Source of the DNA: JBOHCT01 sp050699055
GTDB lineage: Bacteria > Actinomycetota > Actinomycetes > Streptosporangiales > JBOHCT01
Direction: 5' to 3'
NCBI GenBank assembly: GCA_050699055.1
Contig: JBOHCT010000224.1
Span: 1 to 5,978, forward strand
DNA length: 5,978 nt
The position numbers and the translations under genes are program-made. Positions 1-5,978 of this stretch are shown piece by piece (the stretch's first letter is position 1; each line of letters opens with the position of its first letter). The notes under the pieces were generated by a model. The model worked only from the letters and a program-made list of their open reading frames with translations, searched no databases and was not told where the DNA came from.

Positions 1-1152
1 CGGTGGGCTCGCACCGACCTGGCACGGGTCAACGCGCGGGTGCGGGCCCTCGCGCGGGCACAGTCGGACGACGTAGCCGCTCGCCTCGCCAGCGAGGGGG
101 TGAAGGTCATCCGTGGTTCTGGTGTGCTCGTGCGCCCCGGTGTGGTGCGCGTCGGCGGCCAGGAGCTCGGGGCCGACGTCGTGCTGGTGGCGACCGGCGC
201 CCATCCCCGGGTCCTTCCCGGTGCCGAGCCCGATGGCGAGCGCATCCTCACCTGGCGGCAGATGTACGACCTGGAGGAGCTTCCCGAGGAGCTGATCGTC
301 GTGGGCTCGGGGGTGACGGGCGCCGAGTTCGCGAGCGCCTACCAGGCGCTTGGTTCCCACGTCACCCTCGTGTCCTCACGGGTTCGCGTGCTGCCCCAGG
401 AGGACCAGGACGCCGCGGGTGTGCTCGAGGAGGTGTTCCGGCGCCGCGGCATGAGCGTCGTGAGCCAGTCCCGAGCCGAGACCGTACGACGCCACGGGGA
501 CGGGGTTGCCGTGACGCTCCAGGACGGCCGCGTGCTCGAGGGCACGCACTGCCTCATGGCCGTCGGCTCGCTGCCCAACACCGGCGGCATCGGTCTCGAA
601 GAAGTCGGTGTACGTCTGGACGAACGTGGGCTCGTCGAGACCGACCGTGTGTCACGCACGACGGCGCGGGGCGTGTACGCCGCCGGAGACTGTACGGGTG
701 TCATGATGCTCGCCTCAGTAGCGGCCATGCAGGGGCGCATCGCGATGTGGCACACGCTCGGTGAGGCCGTCCAGCCGCTGCGGCGGAGCGCGGTGGCGGC
801 GACCGTCTTCACCGACCCCGAGATCGCGTCGGTGGGGGTCGCGGAGCATCGCATCGCGTCCGGAGAAATCTCGGCCCGCGAGGTCAAGCTTCCGCTCGCG
901 ACGAACCCGCGCGCCAAGATGCAGGGAATCCGCGACGGCTTCGTGAAACTCTTCTGCCGGCCGGGTACGGGTATCGTGCTGCGCGGCGTGATCGTCTCCC
1001 CCCGCGCGAGCGAGCTGATCCTTCCGGTGTCGATAGCCGTCCACCAGAACCTCACAGTCGACCAGCTCGCCCACACCTTCGCGACCTATCCCTCGCTGTC
1101 GGGCAGCATGACCGAGGCCGCGCGTCAGCTCATGGACGTGCACCTCGACTAG
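1..1152 (+). CDS. lpdA: NAD(P)H-quinone dehydrogenase, LpdA type (5' end outside window)
   Basis: This is a flavoprotein of the pyridine nucleotide-disulfide oxidoreductase superfamily, expected to pass electrons from NAD(P)H to quinones in the cytoplasm or at the membrane face. The frame is open to the left edge, so the GTG at 40 is internal and the N-terminal FAD-binding Rossmann segment is missing. Of the 383 visible residues, GSGVTG at about 102-107 is the NAD(P)-binding motif, and GVYAAGDCTG at about 224-233 is the second FAD-contact motif. The C-terminal dimerisation domain follows. Near the end, where lipoamide dehydrogenases carry a catalytic HxHPT..E motif, the sequence reads ATYPSLSGSMTEAAR. 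This lack of the His matches my memory of M. tuberculosis LpdA (Rv3303c), which also shares long stretches such as ATGAxPRxLP and PDGERILTWRQ. The gene ends at a TAG and faces a convergent gene. The family is certain; the quinone-reductase role is inferred from homology. Confidence 0.93.
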   Translation, partial: RWARTDLARVNARVRALARAQSDDVAARLASEGVKVIRGSGVLVRPGVVRVGGQELGADVVLVATGAHPRVLPGAEPDGERILTWRQMYDLEELPEELIVVGSGVTGAEFASAYQALGSHVTLVSSRVRVLPQEDQDAAGVLEEVFRRRGMSVVSQSRAETVRRHGDGVAVTLQDGRVLEGTHCLMAVGSLPNTGGIGLEEVGVRLDERGLVETDRVSRTTARGVYAAGDCTGVMMLASVAAMQGRIAMWHTLGEAVQPLRRSAVAATVFTDPEIASVGVAEHRIASGEISAREVKLPLATNPRAKMQGIRDGFVKLFCRPGTGIVLRGVIVSPRASELILPVSIAVHQNLTVDQLAHTFATYPSLSGSMTEAARQLMDVHLD

Positions 1153-1157
1153 CACCA

Positions 1158-1170
1158 GCGGCGAAGCCGC
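1158..1170 (+). terminator. Short GC hairpin just after lpdA
   Basis: A perfect 5-bp inverted repeat, GCGGC/GCCGC, with a GAA loop begins six bases after the lpdA stop codon. It could form a compact RNA hairpin. No T-tract follows, as is common for actinobacterial terminator candidates. The stem is short and such repeats arise by chance in GC-rich DNA, so this is only a weak terminator candidate. Confidence 0.25.
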
Positions 1171-1202
1171 ACGCGCTGTAGGGGCAACGCGGCTCAAGCG
1201 TT

Positions 1203-1266
1203 CAAGATCCGCTTTTCTGGTCCAAGAGCGTGGGATCCTCCCACTCCCGACCATGTGCGGATCTTG
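1203..1266. terminator. Nested inverted repeat between convergent genes, possible bidirectional terminator
   Basis: CAAGATCCGC at 1203-1212 is an exact reverse complement of GCGGATCTTG at 1257-1266. Inside this 10-bp pair lies a second perfect hairpin, GTGGGA (1230-1235), loop TCC, TCCCAC (1239-1244). The plus strand has a TTTT run just inside the left arm (1213-1216). The element sits between the stops of two convergent genes, at 1152 and 1281, where a terminator serving both strands is expected. The repeats are seen directly; the termination role is inferred from position. The 44-base distance between the outer arms is long for a classic intrinsic terminator. Confidence 0.4.
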
Positions 1267-1280
1267 GGTGTGCGGCGGCG

Positions 1281-2600
1281 TCAGAAGTCGCCGCCGCCGA
1301 AGCCACCGAAGTCACCGCCGCCGAAGCCACCGAAGTCACCGCCGCCGAAGTCACCGCCGCCGAAGTCGCCTCCACCGAAGTCGCCGCCGCCGAAGCCGCC
1401 CATGCCGAAGCCGGGGGTGAGTGCCGATCCGAGCATCGTGCCCATGAGGAAGCCGGGAAGCATGCCGCCCATGCCGAAGCCGCCGTAGTAGCCGCCGAAC
1501 CACGGTGCGTAGGCCGGACCGCCCTCCCAGTACGGACGGCGCACCCCGCCGACGAGCACCTCGCGGGTCTCGGGATCCTGGCCGTGGTTGAGCCGGGTGG
1601 CGCAGGCCGCGCACACCGGCACCTCACGGTTGCTCCCGCCCTCCGGCGCCCAGTCCGTGTCCATGACCGACGGGCCGTGCTGGGGGTTGAAGAAGCAGGG
1701 GGCGCGCCGCTCGGGCACGGGCTTGCCGTCGAGCCTCGCGCGCACGCACGTCATCGCGTAGCGGCCGTTCTCGAGGGCCTCGCTGACCCCACGCAGGTCC
1801 TCCGGCTTGCGCGCGCCCGACAGCCGTCGCTTGGCCGTGTCGTACGCGTCGAGCGCTCGCTCGTAGTCCTCACGGGTCGCGTCCGCGAGGTCGGGCTGGC
1901 GGACGTCGAGGTCGAGGCTGGCGACGTCCTCGCCGAGGACCGTGACGTCCTCCTGCGCGGCGTGCCGTACCTGCTCGAGCTGCTCCTGCTCGCGCTGGTG
2001 CCGGCGGTAGCGGGAGACGCCGTAGAGACAGACGCCCCCGGCCACGATGAGAAGCAACACGATGAGCGCCACGGGGGCACCTCCCCCTCCGCCGCCGGTG
2101 CTCGTGGGCTCGCCTCCGGAGGCGACGGAGTCGACGTTGTTGACGAACGCGACGATCCCTCCCGCCGGGTCGCCTTGGTGGTTCTGCGTGGCCCGGTCCG
2201 CGAGGGCGCCCGCATCTACCACGGATGAGCCGGCCACGAATTGCTTGTTGTCGGTCAGGACAGCGAGCGTCCCGCCCAGGTTCAGGTCGCGGGCGATCTT
2301 GTTACCGAGCCGCGATGCCTGCTGCGACGTCATGGCTGGCACGACGGCGACGTAGATCGACGTGTGGGCGTTGTTGATCGCCTGCCGCACCTGTTGCTGT
2401 CCCTGAGAAGACAGGATGTCGGTGCCGGATGCGACGTACAAAGGCTTGCTCTGCAGCTCGGACGCGATCGTCTTGGCGCTGACGTCGGGCGACGTGGTCG
2501 TGTCGGCGCGGGCGGACGATGCCCACGGGGCGAGCGCGAGCAGGCTGGCCACCATCGCGGCCAACAGGAGCGGCAGGATGCGCCGGCGAGTCGTGGTCAT
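1281..2600 (-). CDS. Membrane-anchored protein with signal peptide, TPM-like outer domain, Cys motif and GGGDF-repeat tail; function unknown
   Basis: I recognise the family type but not a function. The ATG at 2600 gives 439 residues and opens directly with a signal peptide: charged TTTRRR, a hydrophobic core at about 8-25, and ARA before a likely cleavage at 32. The frame is open further upstream, but the extra 40 residues are polar and would bury the signal. No clear Shine-Dalgarno sequence precedes this ATG or the in-frame ATG at 2618, so the start is not settled. Residues 33-160 resemble a TPM-like fold (SIYVAVVPA, GGTLAVL). A Gly-rich linker precedes one membrane helix at 175-194. RYRRHQRE follows, indicating a cytoplasmic C-terminal half. 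That half has a charged, probably coiled segment (about 200-265), then C285, C302 and C330AAC333, a possible zinc site. Hydrophobic Gly/Met-rich sequence at 370-400 leads to a tail of six GGGDF units at 404-439. It lies 223 bp downstream of the carboxylase gene. Confidence 0.85.
   Translation of the reverse strand: MTTTRRRILPLLLAAMVASLLALAPWASSARADTTTSPDVSAKTIASELQSKPLYVASGTDILSSQGQQQVRQAINNAHTSIYVAVVPAMTSQQASRLGNKIARDLNLGGTLAVLTDNKQFVAGSSVVDAGALADRATQNHQGDPAGGIVAFVNNVDSVASGGEPTSTGGGGGGAPVALIVLLLIVAGGVCLYGVSRYRRHQREQEQLEQVRHAAQEDVTVLGEDVASLDLDVRQPDLADATREDYERALDAYDTAKRRLSGARKPEDLRGVSEALENGRYAMTCVRARLDGKPVPERRAPCFFNPQHGPSVMDTDWAPEGGSNREVPVCAACATRLNHGQDPETREVLVGGVRRPYWEGGPAYAPWFGGYYGGFGMGGMLPGFLMGTMLGSALTPGFGMGGFGGGDFGGGDFGGGDFGGGDFGGFGGGDFGGFGGGDF
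1284..1400 (-). repeat. Coding minisatellite of 15-bp and 9-bp units (GGGDF and GGF)
   Basis: The 117 bp before the stop codon of the membrane protein gene consist entirely of nine tandem units: six of 15 bp (plus strand GAAGTCxCCxCCxCC) and three of 9 bp (GAAGCCxCC). Read on the plus strand, the order is 15-9-15-9-15-15-15-15-9. The first two 15+9 pairs form a 24-bp higher-order repeat. All units are multiples of three, so gain or loss of a unit keeps the frame and changes only the length of the protein tail. Confidence 0.95.
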
Positions 2601-2641
2601 GGCACCAGTCTTACTCATTCGCGACATGCTTCGTACCATCC

Positions 2642-2668
2642 GACGTCCGGAAGGCTCGCGGAGTTCCC
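2642..2668 (-). promoter_or_regulatory. Possible ECF-sigma-type promoter for the membrane protein gene
   Basis: Read on the minus strand, GGGAAC (2668-2663) is followed after exactly 17 bases by CGTC (2645-2642). This resembles the GGAAC-N16/17-CGT(C/T) layout of several extracytoplasmic-function sigma factor promoters. It would start transcription at about 2635, leaving a leader of roughly 35 bases before the ATG at 2600. The direct repeat TCGCGGAG (plus strand, 2656-2663 and 2672-2679) abuts or overlaps the -35 element and could be an operator. Both motifs are short, and a chance match is quite possible. Confidence 0.25.
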
Positions 2669-2730
2669 GCTTCGCGGAGAGCGGACAGGCCTCGGCGCGC
2701 GCTTCGGCGCGGTTCAACATCCGCGTGAAC

Positions 2731-2764
2731 GGTCCAGAAGCGGTGGCGACCGAGCCACTGGACC
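2731..2764 (-). repeat. Bulged inverted repeat downstream of the carboxylase gene, possible terminator
   Basis: GGTCCA (2731-2736) pairs with TGGACC (2759-2764), and GTGGC (2743-2747) pairs with GCCAC (2754-2758). This gives an 11-bp stem with a six-base loop (2748-2753) and a six-base bulge (2737-2742). It lies about 60 bases past the carboxylase stop codon and upstream of the next gene on the same strand, where a terminator would fit. There is no T-tract. A second small stem, GTTCA/TGAAC (2712-2716 and 2726-2730), lies just beyond it. CAGAAGCGG occurs twice as a direct repeat, at 2735-2743 and 2766-2774. Confidence 0.35.
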
Positions 2765-2823
2765 GCAGAAGCGGATCGTGCGTGTCTCTGGCCGGACAGG
2801 CTGGTTGGCGGGAGGTCGAAGCG

Positions 2824-4563
2824 TCAGTCCTTGATCTCGCAGAGCACCTCGCCGTTCGAGACGGTCTGGCCGATGGCGGCCGAGAGCCCCGAGACCGTGC
2901 CGGCCTTGTGCGCGGCGAGCGGCTGCTCCATCTTCATCGCCTCGAGTACGACGATCGCGTCGCCGTCGGCCACTTGCTGCCCGTCCTCGGCGACGACCTT
3001 GACGATCGTGCCCTGCATGGGGCTGACGAGCGCATCGCTGCTGGTAGCGGACGCGGCTTTTCGTCCCCCGCCGCGTGTTCGCGGTGGCCGCGAGGACGAG
3101 CTGGCGTTCGCGCCAAGGCCCGCGGGCAGCACGACCTCGACCCGCTTGCCCCCGACCTCGACCGTGACACGTTCCCGCTCAGCTCCCTCCTCGGCCTCGA
3201 CCGCGGCGTCATAGGGCGGGATCGTGTTCTCGAACTCGGTCTCGATCCACCGGGTGTGGACGGAGAACGGCTCGGTGGTGAACGCCGGGTCGCTGACGAC
3301 CGCGCGGTGGAACGCCAGCACCGTCGGCATCCCCTCGACCTCGAACTCCGCCAAGGCCCGGCGTGCGCGTTCCAGCGCCTGCCGCCGGCTCGAGCCGTAC
3401 ACGATCAGCTTCGCGAGCATCGAGTCGAACGCCCCCGCGACGGTCTGGCCCTGCTCGACCCCGGAGTCGAGGCGTACGCCAGGGCCTGACGGCGGCCGCC
3501 AGCTGGTGACGGTGCCGGGCGCTGGCAGGAAGTTTCGGGCGGCGTCCTCGCCGTTGATCCGGAACTCGATCGCGTGCCCGCGCAGCGGGGGGTCGTCGTA
3601 GCCGAGCGGCTCGCCGTCGGCGATCCGCAGCTGCTCGCGGACCAGGTCCACGCCGGCGACCTCCTCGGTGACCGGATGCTCGACCTGCAGCCGGGTGTTG
3701 ACCTCGAGGAACGACACCGTGCCGTCCTGGCCGACGAGGAATTCGCAGGTGCCCGCGCCGACGTACCCCGCCTCGCGGGCGATCGCCTTGGACGACTCGT
3801 ACAACCCGCGCTCCTGCTCTTCCGACAGGAACGGCGCCGGCGCCTCCTCGACGAGCTTCTGGTGCCGACGCTGCAGCGAGCAGTCTCGGGTCGACACGAC
3901 GACGACGCCACCGTGTTGGTCGGCGAGGACCTGCGTCTCCACGTGGCGGGGCCGGTCGAGGTAGCGCTCGACGAAGCACTCCCCGCGGCCGAACGCGCCG
4001 GTCGCCTCCCGTACCGCCGAGTCGTACAGCTCGGGGATCTCCTCGATCGTGCGTGCCACTTTGAGCCCTCGCCCGCCGCCGCCGTATGCCGCCTTGATGG
4101 CGACGGGCAGGCCGTGCTCGCGGGCGAACGCCGTCACCTCCTCCGCGCCCGACACCGGGTCTGGTGTCCCGGCCACCAGCGGAGCGCCGACCTCCTCGGC
4201 GATTCTCCGCGCGCGCACCTTGTCACCGAGTGCGCGGATCGCTGTCGGGGGCGGACCGATCCATGTCAGCCCGGCGTCGATCACGGCCTCGGCGAAGTCG
4301 GAATTCTCGGCGAGGAACCCGTAACCCGGATGGGTGGCGTCCGCGGCGGCGTCTTTGGCCGCGCGCAGGACCTTCTCGATGTCGAGGTAGCTTTCGGCCG
4401 GGGTCTGGCCACCGAGTGCGTACGCCTCGTCAGCGGTACGAACGTGCAGAGCGTCGAGGTCGGGCTCGGCGTAGACCGCCACGCTCGCGAGGCCCGCGTC
4501 GCGGCAGGCCCGCGCGATGCGGACGGCGATCTCCCCGCGGTTGGCGATCAGCACCTTCTGCAC
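2824..4563 (-). CDS. accA3: Acetyl-/propionyl-CoA carboxylase alpha subunit (biotin carboxylase + BCCP fusion, AccA3-like)
   Basis: This 579-residue cytoplasmic enzyme uses ATP and bicarbonate to carboxylate its own biotin, which a separate beta subunit then uses to make malonyl-CoA or methylmalonyl-CoA for fatty acid and related lipid synthesis. The N-terminal biotin carboxylase domain begins MQKVLIANRGEIAVRIARAC. It has the ATP-lid loop YGGGGRGLK at 160-168, H207/E209 in RHVETQ, K236 in RRHQKLVEE, E274, E287 and N289 in FLEVNTRLQVEH, and R335 in EFRINGED. These match the metal-, ATP- and bicarbonate-binding positions of E. coli AccC as I recall them. A Ser/Arg/Gly-rich linker spans about 485-510. 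The biotinyl domain follows, with PMQGTI at 515 and the biotin lysine K544 in EAMKM. Length is close to M. tuberculosis AccA3 (about 600). The GTG start at 4563 is chosen for its AGGAGG six bases upstream. No beta or epsilon subunit is in the window, so substrate choice is open. Confidence 0.95.
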   Translation of the reverse strand: MQKVLIANRGEIAVRIARACRDAGLASVAVYAEPDLDALHVRTADEAYALGGQTPAESYLDIEKVLRAAKDAAADATHPGYGFLAENSDFAEAVIDAGLTWIGPPPTAIRALGDKVRARRIAEEVGAPLVAGTPDPVSGAEEVTAFAREHGLPVAIKAAYGGGGRGLKVARTIEEIPELYDSAVREATGAFGRGECFVERYLDRPRHVETQVLADQHGGVVVVSTRDCSLQRRHQKLVEEAPAPFLSEEQERGLYESSKAIAREAGYVGAGTCEFLVGQDGTVSFLEVNTRLQVEHPVTEEVAGVDLVREQLRIADGEPLGYDDPPLRGHAIEFRINGEDAARNFLPAPGTVTSWRPPSGPGVRLDSGVEQGQTVAGAFDSMLAKLIVYGSSRRQALERARRALAEFEVEGMPTVLAFHRAVVSDPAFTTEPFSVHTRWIETEFENTIPPYDAAVEAEEGAERERVTVEVGGKRVEVVLPAGLGANASSSSRPPRTRGGGRKAASATSSDALVSPMQGTIVKVVAEDGQQVADGDAIVVLEAMKMEQPLAAHKAGTVSGLSAAIGQTVSNGEVLCEIKD

Positions 4564-4569
4564 GACGTC

Positions 4570-4575
4570 CCTCCT
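4570..4575 (-). promoter_or_regulatory. Strong Shine-Dalgarno sequence fixing the GTG start of the carboxylase
   Basis: On the minus strand AGGAGG lies six bases before the GTG at 4563, inside a purine run GGGAGGAGGG. It is the best ribosome binding site in the window. It selects this GTG over the in-frame ATG at 4617, which would add 18 residues with no family match before the conserved MQKVLIANRGEIA opening. Confidence 0.85.
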
Positions 4576-4586
4576 CCCGCGCTGCG

Positions 4587-4592
4587 AGTCTA
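4587..4592 (-). promoter_or_regulatory. Possible -10 box of a carboxylase promoter
   Basis: TAGACT on the minus strand fits the TAnnnT pattern of housekeeping actinobacterial -10 elements and would start transcription at about 4580, just ahead of the ribosome binding site. No recognisable -35 hexamer is present. Instead, a perfect 10-bp palindrome GCACCGGTGC (4604-4613) and GGCGCC (4597-4602) lie upstream, where a regulator could bind or the ABC transcript could end. Weak evidence from a single hexamer. Confidence 0.3.
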
Positions 4593-4636
4593 GGGGGGCG
4601 CCTGCACCGGTGCGCATGACCCGGGGGTTCGGGCTG

Positions 4637-5383
4637 TCACTCCCACCGGAACGTACGGGCAGCCACGCCTGCGAACACGGCCGCGCCGGCGGCGAGGACG
4701 GCGTAGCTCAGCCACACAGGGAAGGCCGCGGGAGTGCCCACGAGCTGATGCCCGAGCGCGTCAGCGAGGTACGTCGTCGGCAGGGCTTGAAGCGCCGTCT
4801 GGGCCCCTGCCGGGAGCAGGTCGAGCGGAAGGATGAGCCCGCTCGCGAACATGAGGACGACGAGCAGCATGGCGAGGGCCTGGCTCGTCGCCTCGGCCGA
4901 GGGGAGTCGTCCGCCGACCAGGTAGCCGAACGCGCCGAACATCGCGAGTCCCAGGAGGCAGCTGACGACGAGCGCGGGAATCCGGGATACGTCGAGGTAC
5001 CCCGTGATCGCGGTGACCGCGATGATGACGGTGATCTGGGCCGCCGCGAGGAGCAGCCTGGCTGGTGCCTGCGCGAGCAGGAGCGTACGGCGCGGCACGG
5101 GGGAGGTGCCGAGCAGTCGCAGGATGCCCTTCTCCCGCAGGGCGACGAGGGGCACGGCGGTGCCGAAGAAGGCGACGCTCGCGAGCGCGGTGAACAGCAC
5201 CAGCGGCAGGCTCATCCGGGCGAGATCGGGGCCGCCGGGGTCGTTCGGGACCACTGCCGTCATCCCGAAGAACATCACGAGGAAGAAGAACGGGAAGACG
5301 GCGGCGAAGAAAAAGGTCTTCCAGTCGCGGACCAGCTCGCGGGCGTTCGCGAGCGCGAGCTCCCTGAAGGCGGGGGCGGCCAT
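4637..5383 (-). CDS. ABC-2 type exporter permease
   Basis: This 248-residue integral membrane protein would form, probably as a dimer, the channel of an ABC exporter driven by the ATPase encoded just upstream. Six hydrophobic segments can be seen at about 24-44, 59-81, 108-128, 136-158, 168-190 and 223-243. The charged segment REKGILRLLGTSPVPRRTL at 83-101, between helices two and three, is the usual cytoplasmic loop of ABC-2 permeases. LPTTYLADAL at 201-210, before the last helix, is also typical of the family. The length is normal for a DrrB-like permease. The ATG at 5383 overlaps the ATPase stop codon in TGATG, and GGAG lies seven bases upstream, so translation is probably coupled. The exported substrate cannot be read from the sequence; drug, lipid or polymer export are all known for the family. 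Confidence 0.9.
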   Translation of the reverse strand: MAAPAFRELALANARELVRDWKTFFFAAVFPFFFLVMFFGMTAVVPNDPGGPDLARMSLPLVLFTALASVAFFGTAVPLVALREKGILRLLGTSPVPRRTLLLAQAPARLLLAAAQITVIIAVTAITGYLDVSRIPALVVSCLLGLAMFGAFGYLVGGRLPSAEATSQALAMLLVVLMFASGLILPLDLLPAGAQTALQALPTTYLADALGHQLVGTPAAFPVWLSYAVLAAGAAVFAGVAARTFRWE

Positions 5384-5978
5384 CAGCTCTCTCCAGTCTC
5401 GAACGTGGCTGTCTCGAACGCGCGGCCGGTGAGCCGCCGGAACACTTCCTCGAGGCCGACGTCCCTGGTCTCGATGGCGCGTATGCGCGGCCCGCCGCCG
5501 GTGAGCAGCGCCACCAGCACGCGGTCGGCCTCTGTCGTACGCAGCCGGACCCGGGTACGCCCCTGCGCGCGTCGCGTGTCGACGCTCGTGACACCCGGCA
5601 AGGTCCGGAGCGTCTCCCGCTCGGGTGCGGGGTCCGCGGTGAACGCCACGAGCTGCTCGGGCGCGTGGACGTGGACGAGCTCCTCCGGAGGGCCGCAGGC
5701 GACCACGCGTCCTCGATCGAGGATCGCGACGCGGTCGCAGAGCGCCTCCGCCTCCTCCATCGAGTGCGTGGACAGCAGGATCGCGCCGCCGGCGTCCCGG
5801 CGTCGGCGGATGGCCGTCCAGAGGTCGTAGCGGGCGTTCGGGTCGAGGCCGGTCGTGGGCTCGTCGAGGACCGTCAGCCGAGCGCGGGCCACGAGCGCGG
5901 TGGCGACCAGCAGCCGTTGCCGCTGGCCGCCCGATAGTCGGGCGACGCGCACGTTCCTTGCCTCGCCGAGTCCGATCT
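5383..5978 (-). CDS. ABC transporter ATPase, DrrA-like (N-terminus outside window)
   Basis: This cytoplasmic ATPase powers the ABC-2 permease encoded directly downstream. The frame is open to the right edge, so the apparent GTG start at 5952 is internal and the Walker A and Q-loop part is missing. Of the 197 complete visible residues, LSGGQRQRL at 14 is the ABC signature. LTVLDEPTTGLDP at 34-46 is Walker B with its catalytic Glu and the D-loop. STHSMEEAE near 69 holds the H-loop histidine. After about residue 100 comes a C-terminal extension resembling the DUF4162 domain of DrrA-type ATPases, ending GLEEVFRRLTGRAFE and a short acidic tail. All visible catalytic residues are intact. The stop codon shares one base with the permease ATG. 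The family is certain; the substrate is unknown. Confidence 0.93.
   Translation of the reverse strand, partial: IGLGEARNVRVARLSGGQRQRLLVATALVARARLTVLDEPTTGLDPNARYDLWTAIRRRRDAGGAILLSTHSMEEAEALCDRVAILDRGRVVACGPPEELVHVHAPEQLVAFTADPAPERETLRTLPGVTSVDTRRAQGRTRVRLRTTEADRVLVALLTGGGPRIRAIETRDVGLEEVFRRLTGRAFETATFETGES

Noticed and set aside
40..42. GTG at 40 as the start of lpdA
   Set aside because: The frame and the family similarity continue to the left edge, and starting here would remove the FAD-binding domain.
1284..1400. CRISPR-like or mobile repeat array
   Set aside because: The units are 9 and 15 bp with no spacers, lie in frame inside a gene and encode GGGDF/GGF, so this is a coding tandem repeat.
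1230..2228. Long plus-strand open frames opposite the membrane protein gene, including a Pro/Lys-rich SPPPK repeat peptide
   Set aside because: They mirror the GGGDF-coding repeat and the GC-rich minus-strand gene. The minus-strand product has a coherent signal peptide, helix and Cys motif, while these have no domain logic.
2601..2720. N-terminal extension of the membrane protein to an upstream in-frame start at 2720
   Set aside because: The added residues are polar and Arg-rich and would bury a well-formed signal peptide starting at the ATG at 2600.
2416..4593. Plus-strand open frames of over 300 codons opposite the carboxylase gene and the gap beside it
   Set aside because: They are by-products of high third-position GC. 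The minus strand carries an unmistakable biotin carboxylase/BCCP over almost all of this range.
4517..5830. A 437-codon plus-strand open frame opposite the ABC transporter genes
   Set aside because: Its composition (runs of E, R, G, H) is that of an antisense shadow, and it covers two clearly recognisable minus-strand ABC genes.
5950..5952. GTG as the start of the ABC ATPase
   Set aside because: The frame continues upstream with family-typical sequence (GLGEARN before the signature motif), and Walker A would be missing.

Overview
The window is GC-rich bacterial chromosome with dense coding, strong G/C preference at third codon positions and GTG as well as ATG starts. The gene families are typical of Actinomycetota: an LpdA-type NAD(P)H-quinone dehydrogenase, a long biotin carboxylase/BCCP fusion of the AccA3 type, and a signal-peptide membrane protein with a Gly-rich tail. 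A genus cannot be named from this sequence. There is no sign of an rRNA, tRNA, CRISPR array, insertion sequence or phage gene.

Layout: (1) 1-1152, plus strand, is the C-terminal two-thirds or so of an LpdA-like flavoprotein cut by the left edge. (2) 1153-1280 is a short gap between convergent genes, holding nested inverted repeats that could end transcription from both sides. (3) 1281-2600, minus strand, encodes a secreted-then-anchored membrane protein of unknown function with a four-cysteine cytoplasmic segment and a minisatellite-encoded GGGDF tail. (4) 2601-2823 is a gap with a possible ECF-type promoter for gene 3 and a bulged hairpin downstream of gene 5. (5) 2824-4563, minus strand, is the acyl-CoA carboxylase alpha subunit (biotin carboxylase plus biotin carrier). 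(6) 4637-5383 and 5383-5978, minus strand, are the permease and the ATPase (cut by the right edge) of an ABC-2 type exporter, overlapping by one base.

Four of the five genes run leftwards. The ABC pair is certainly one transcription unit. The carboxylase follows after 73 bp and has its own strong ribosome binding site and a possible -10 box, so it may be read both from its own promoter and by read-through. The carboxylase makes malonyl-CoA or methylmalonyl-CoA together with a beta subunit encoded elsewhere. LpdA-like enzymes belong to redox and quinone metabolism. I recall that M. tuberculosis also carries lpdA (Rv3303c) and accA3 (Rv3285) within a few tens of loci, so the association looks like an old actinobacterial neighbourhood rather than a transferred island.

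No convincing new multi-gene system is visible. The most unusual element is the membrane protein at 1281-2600.
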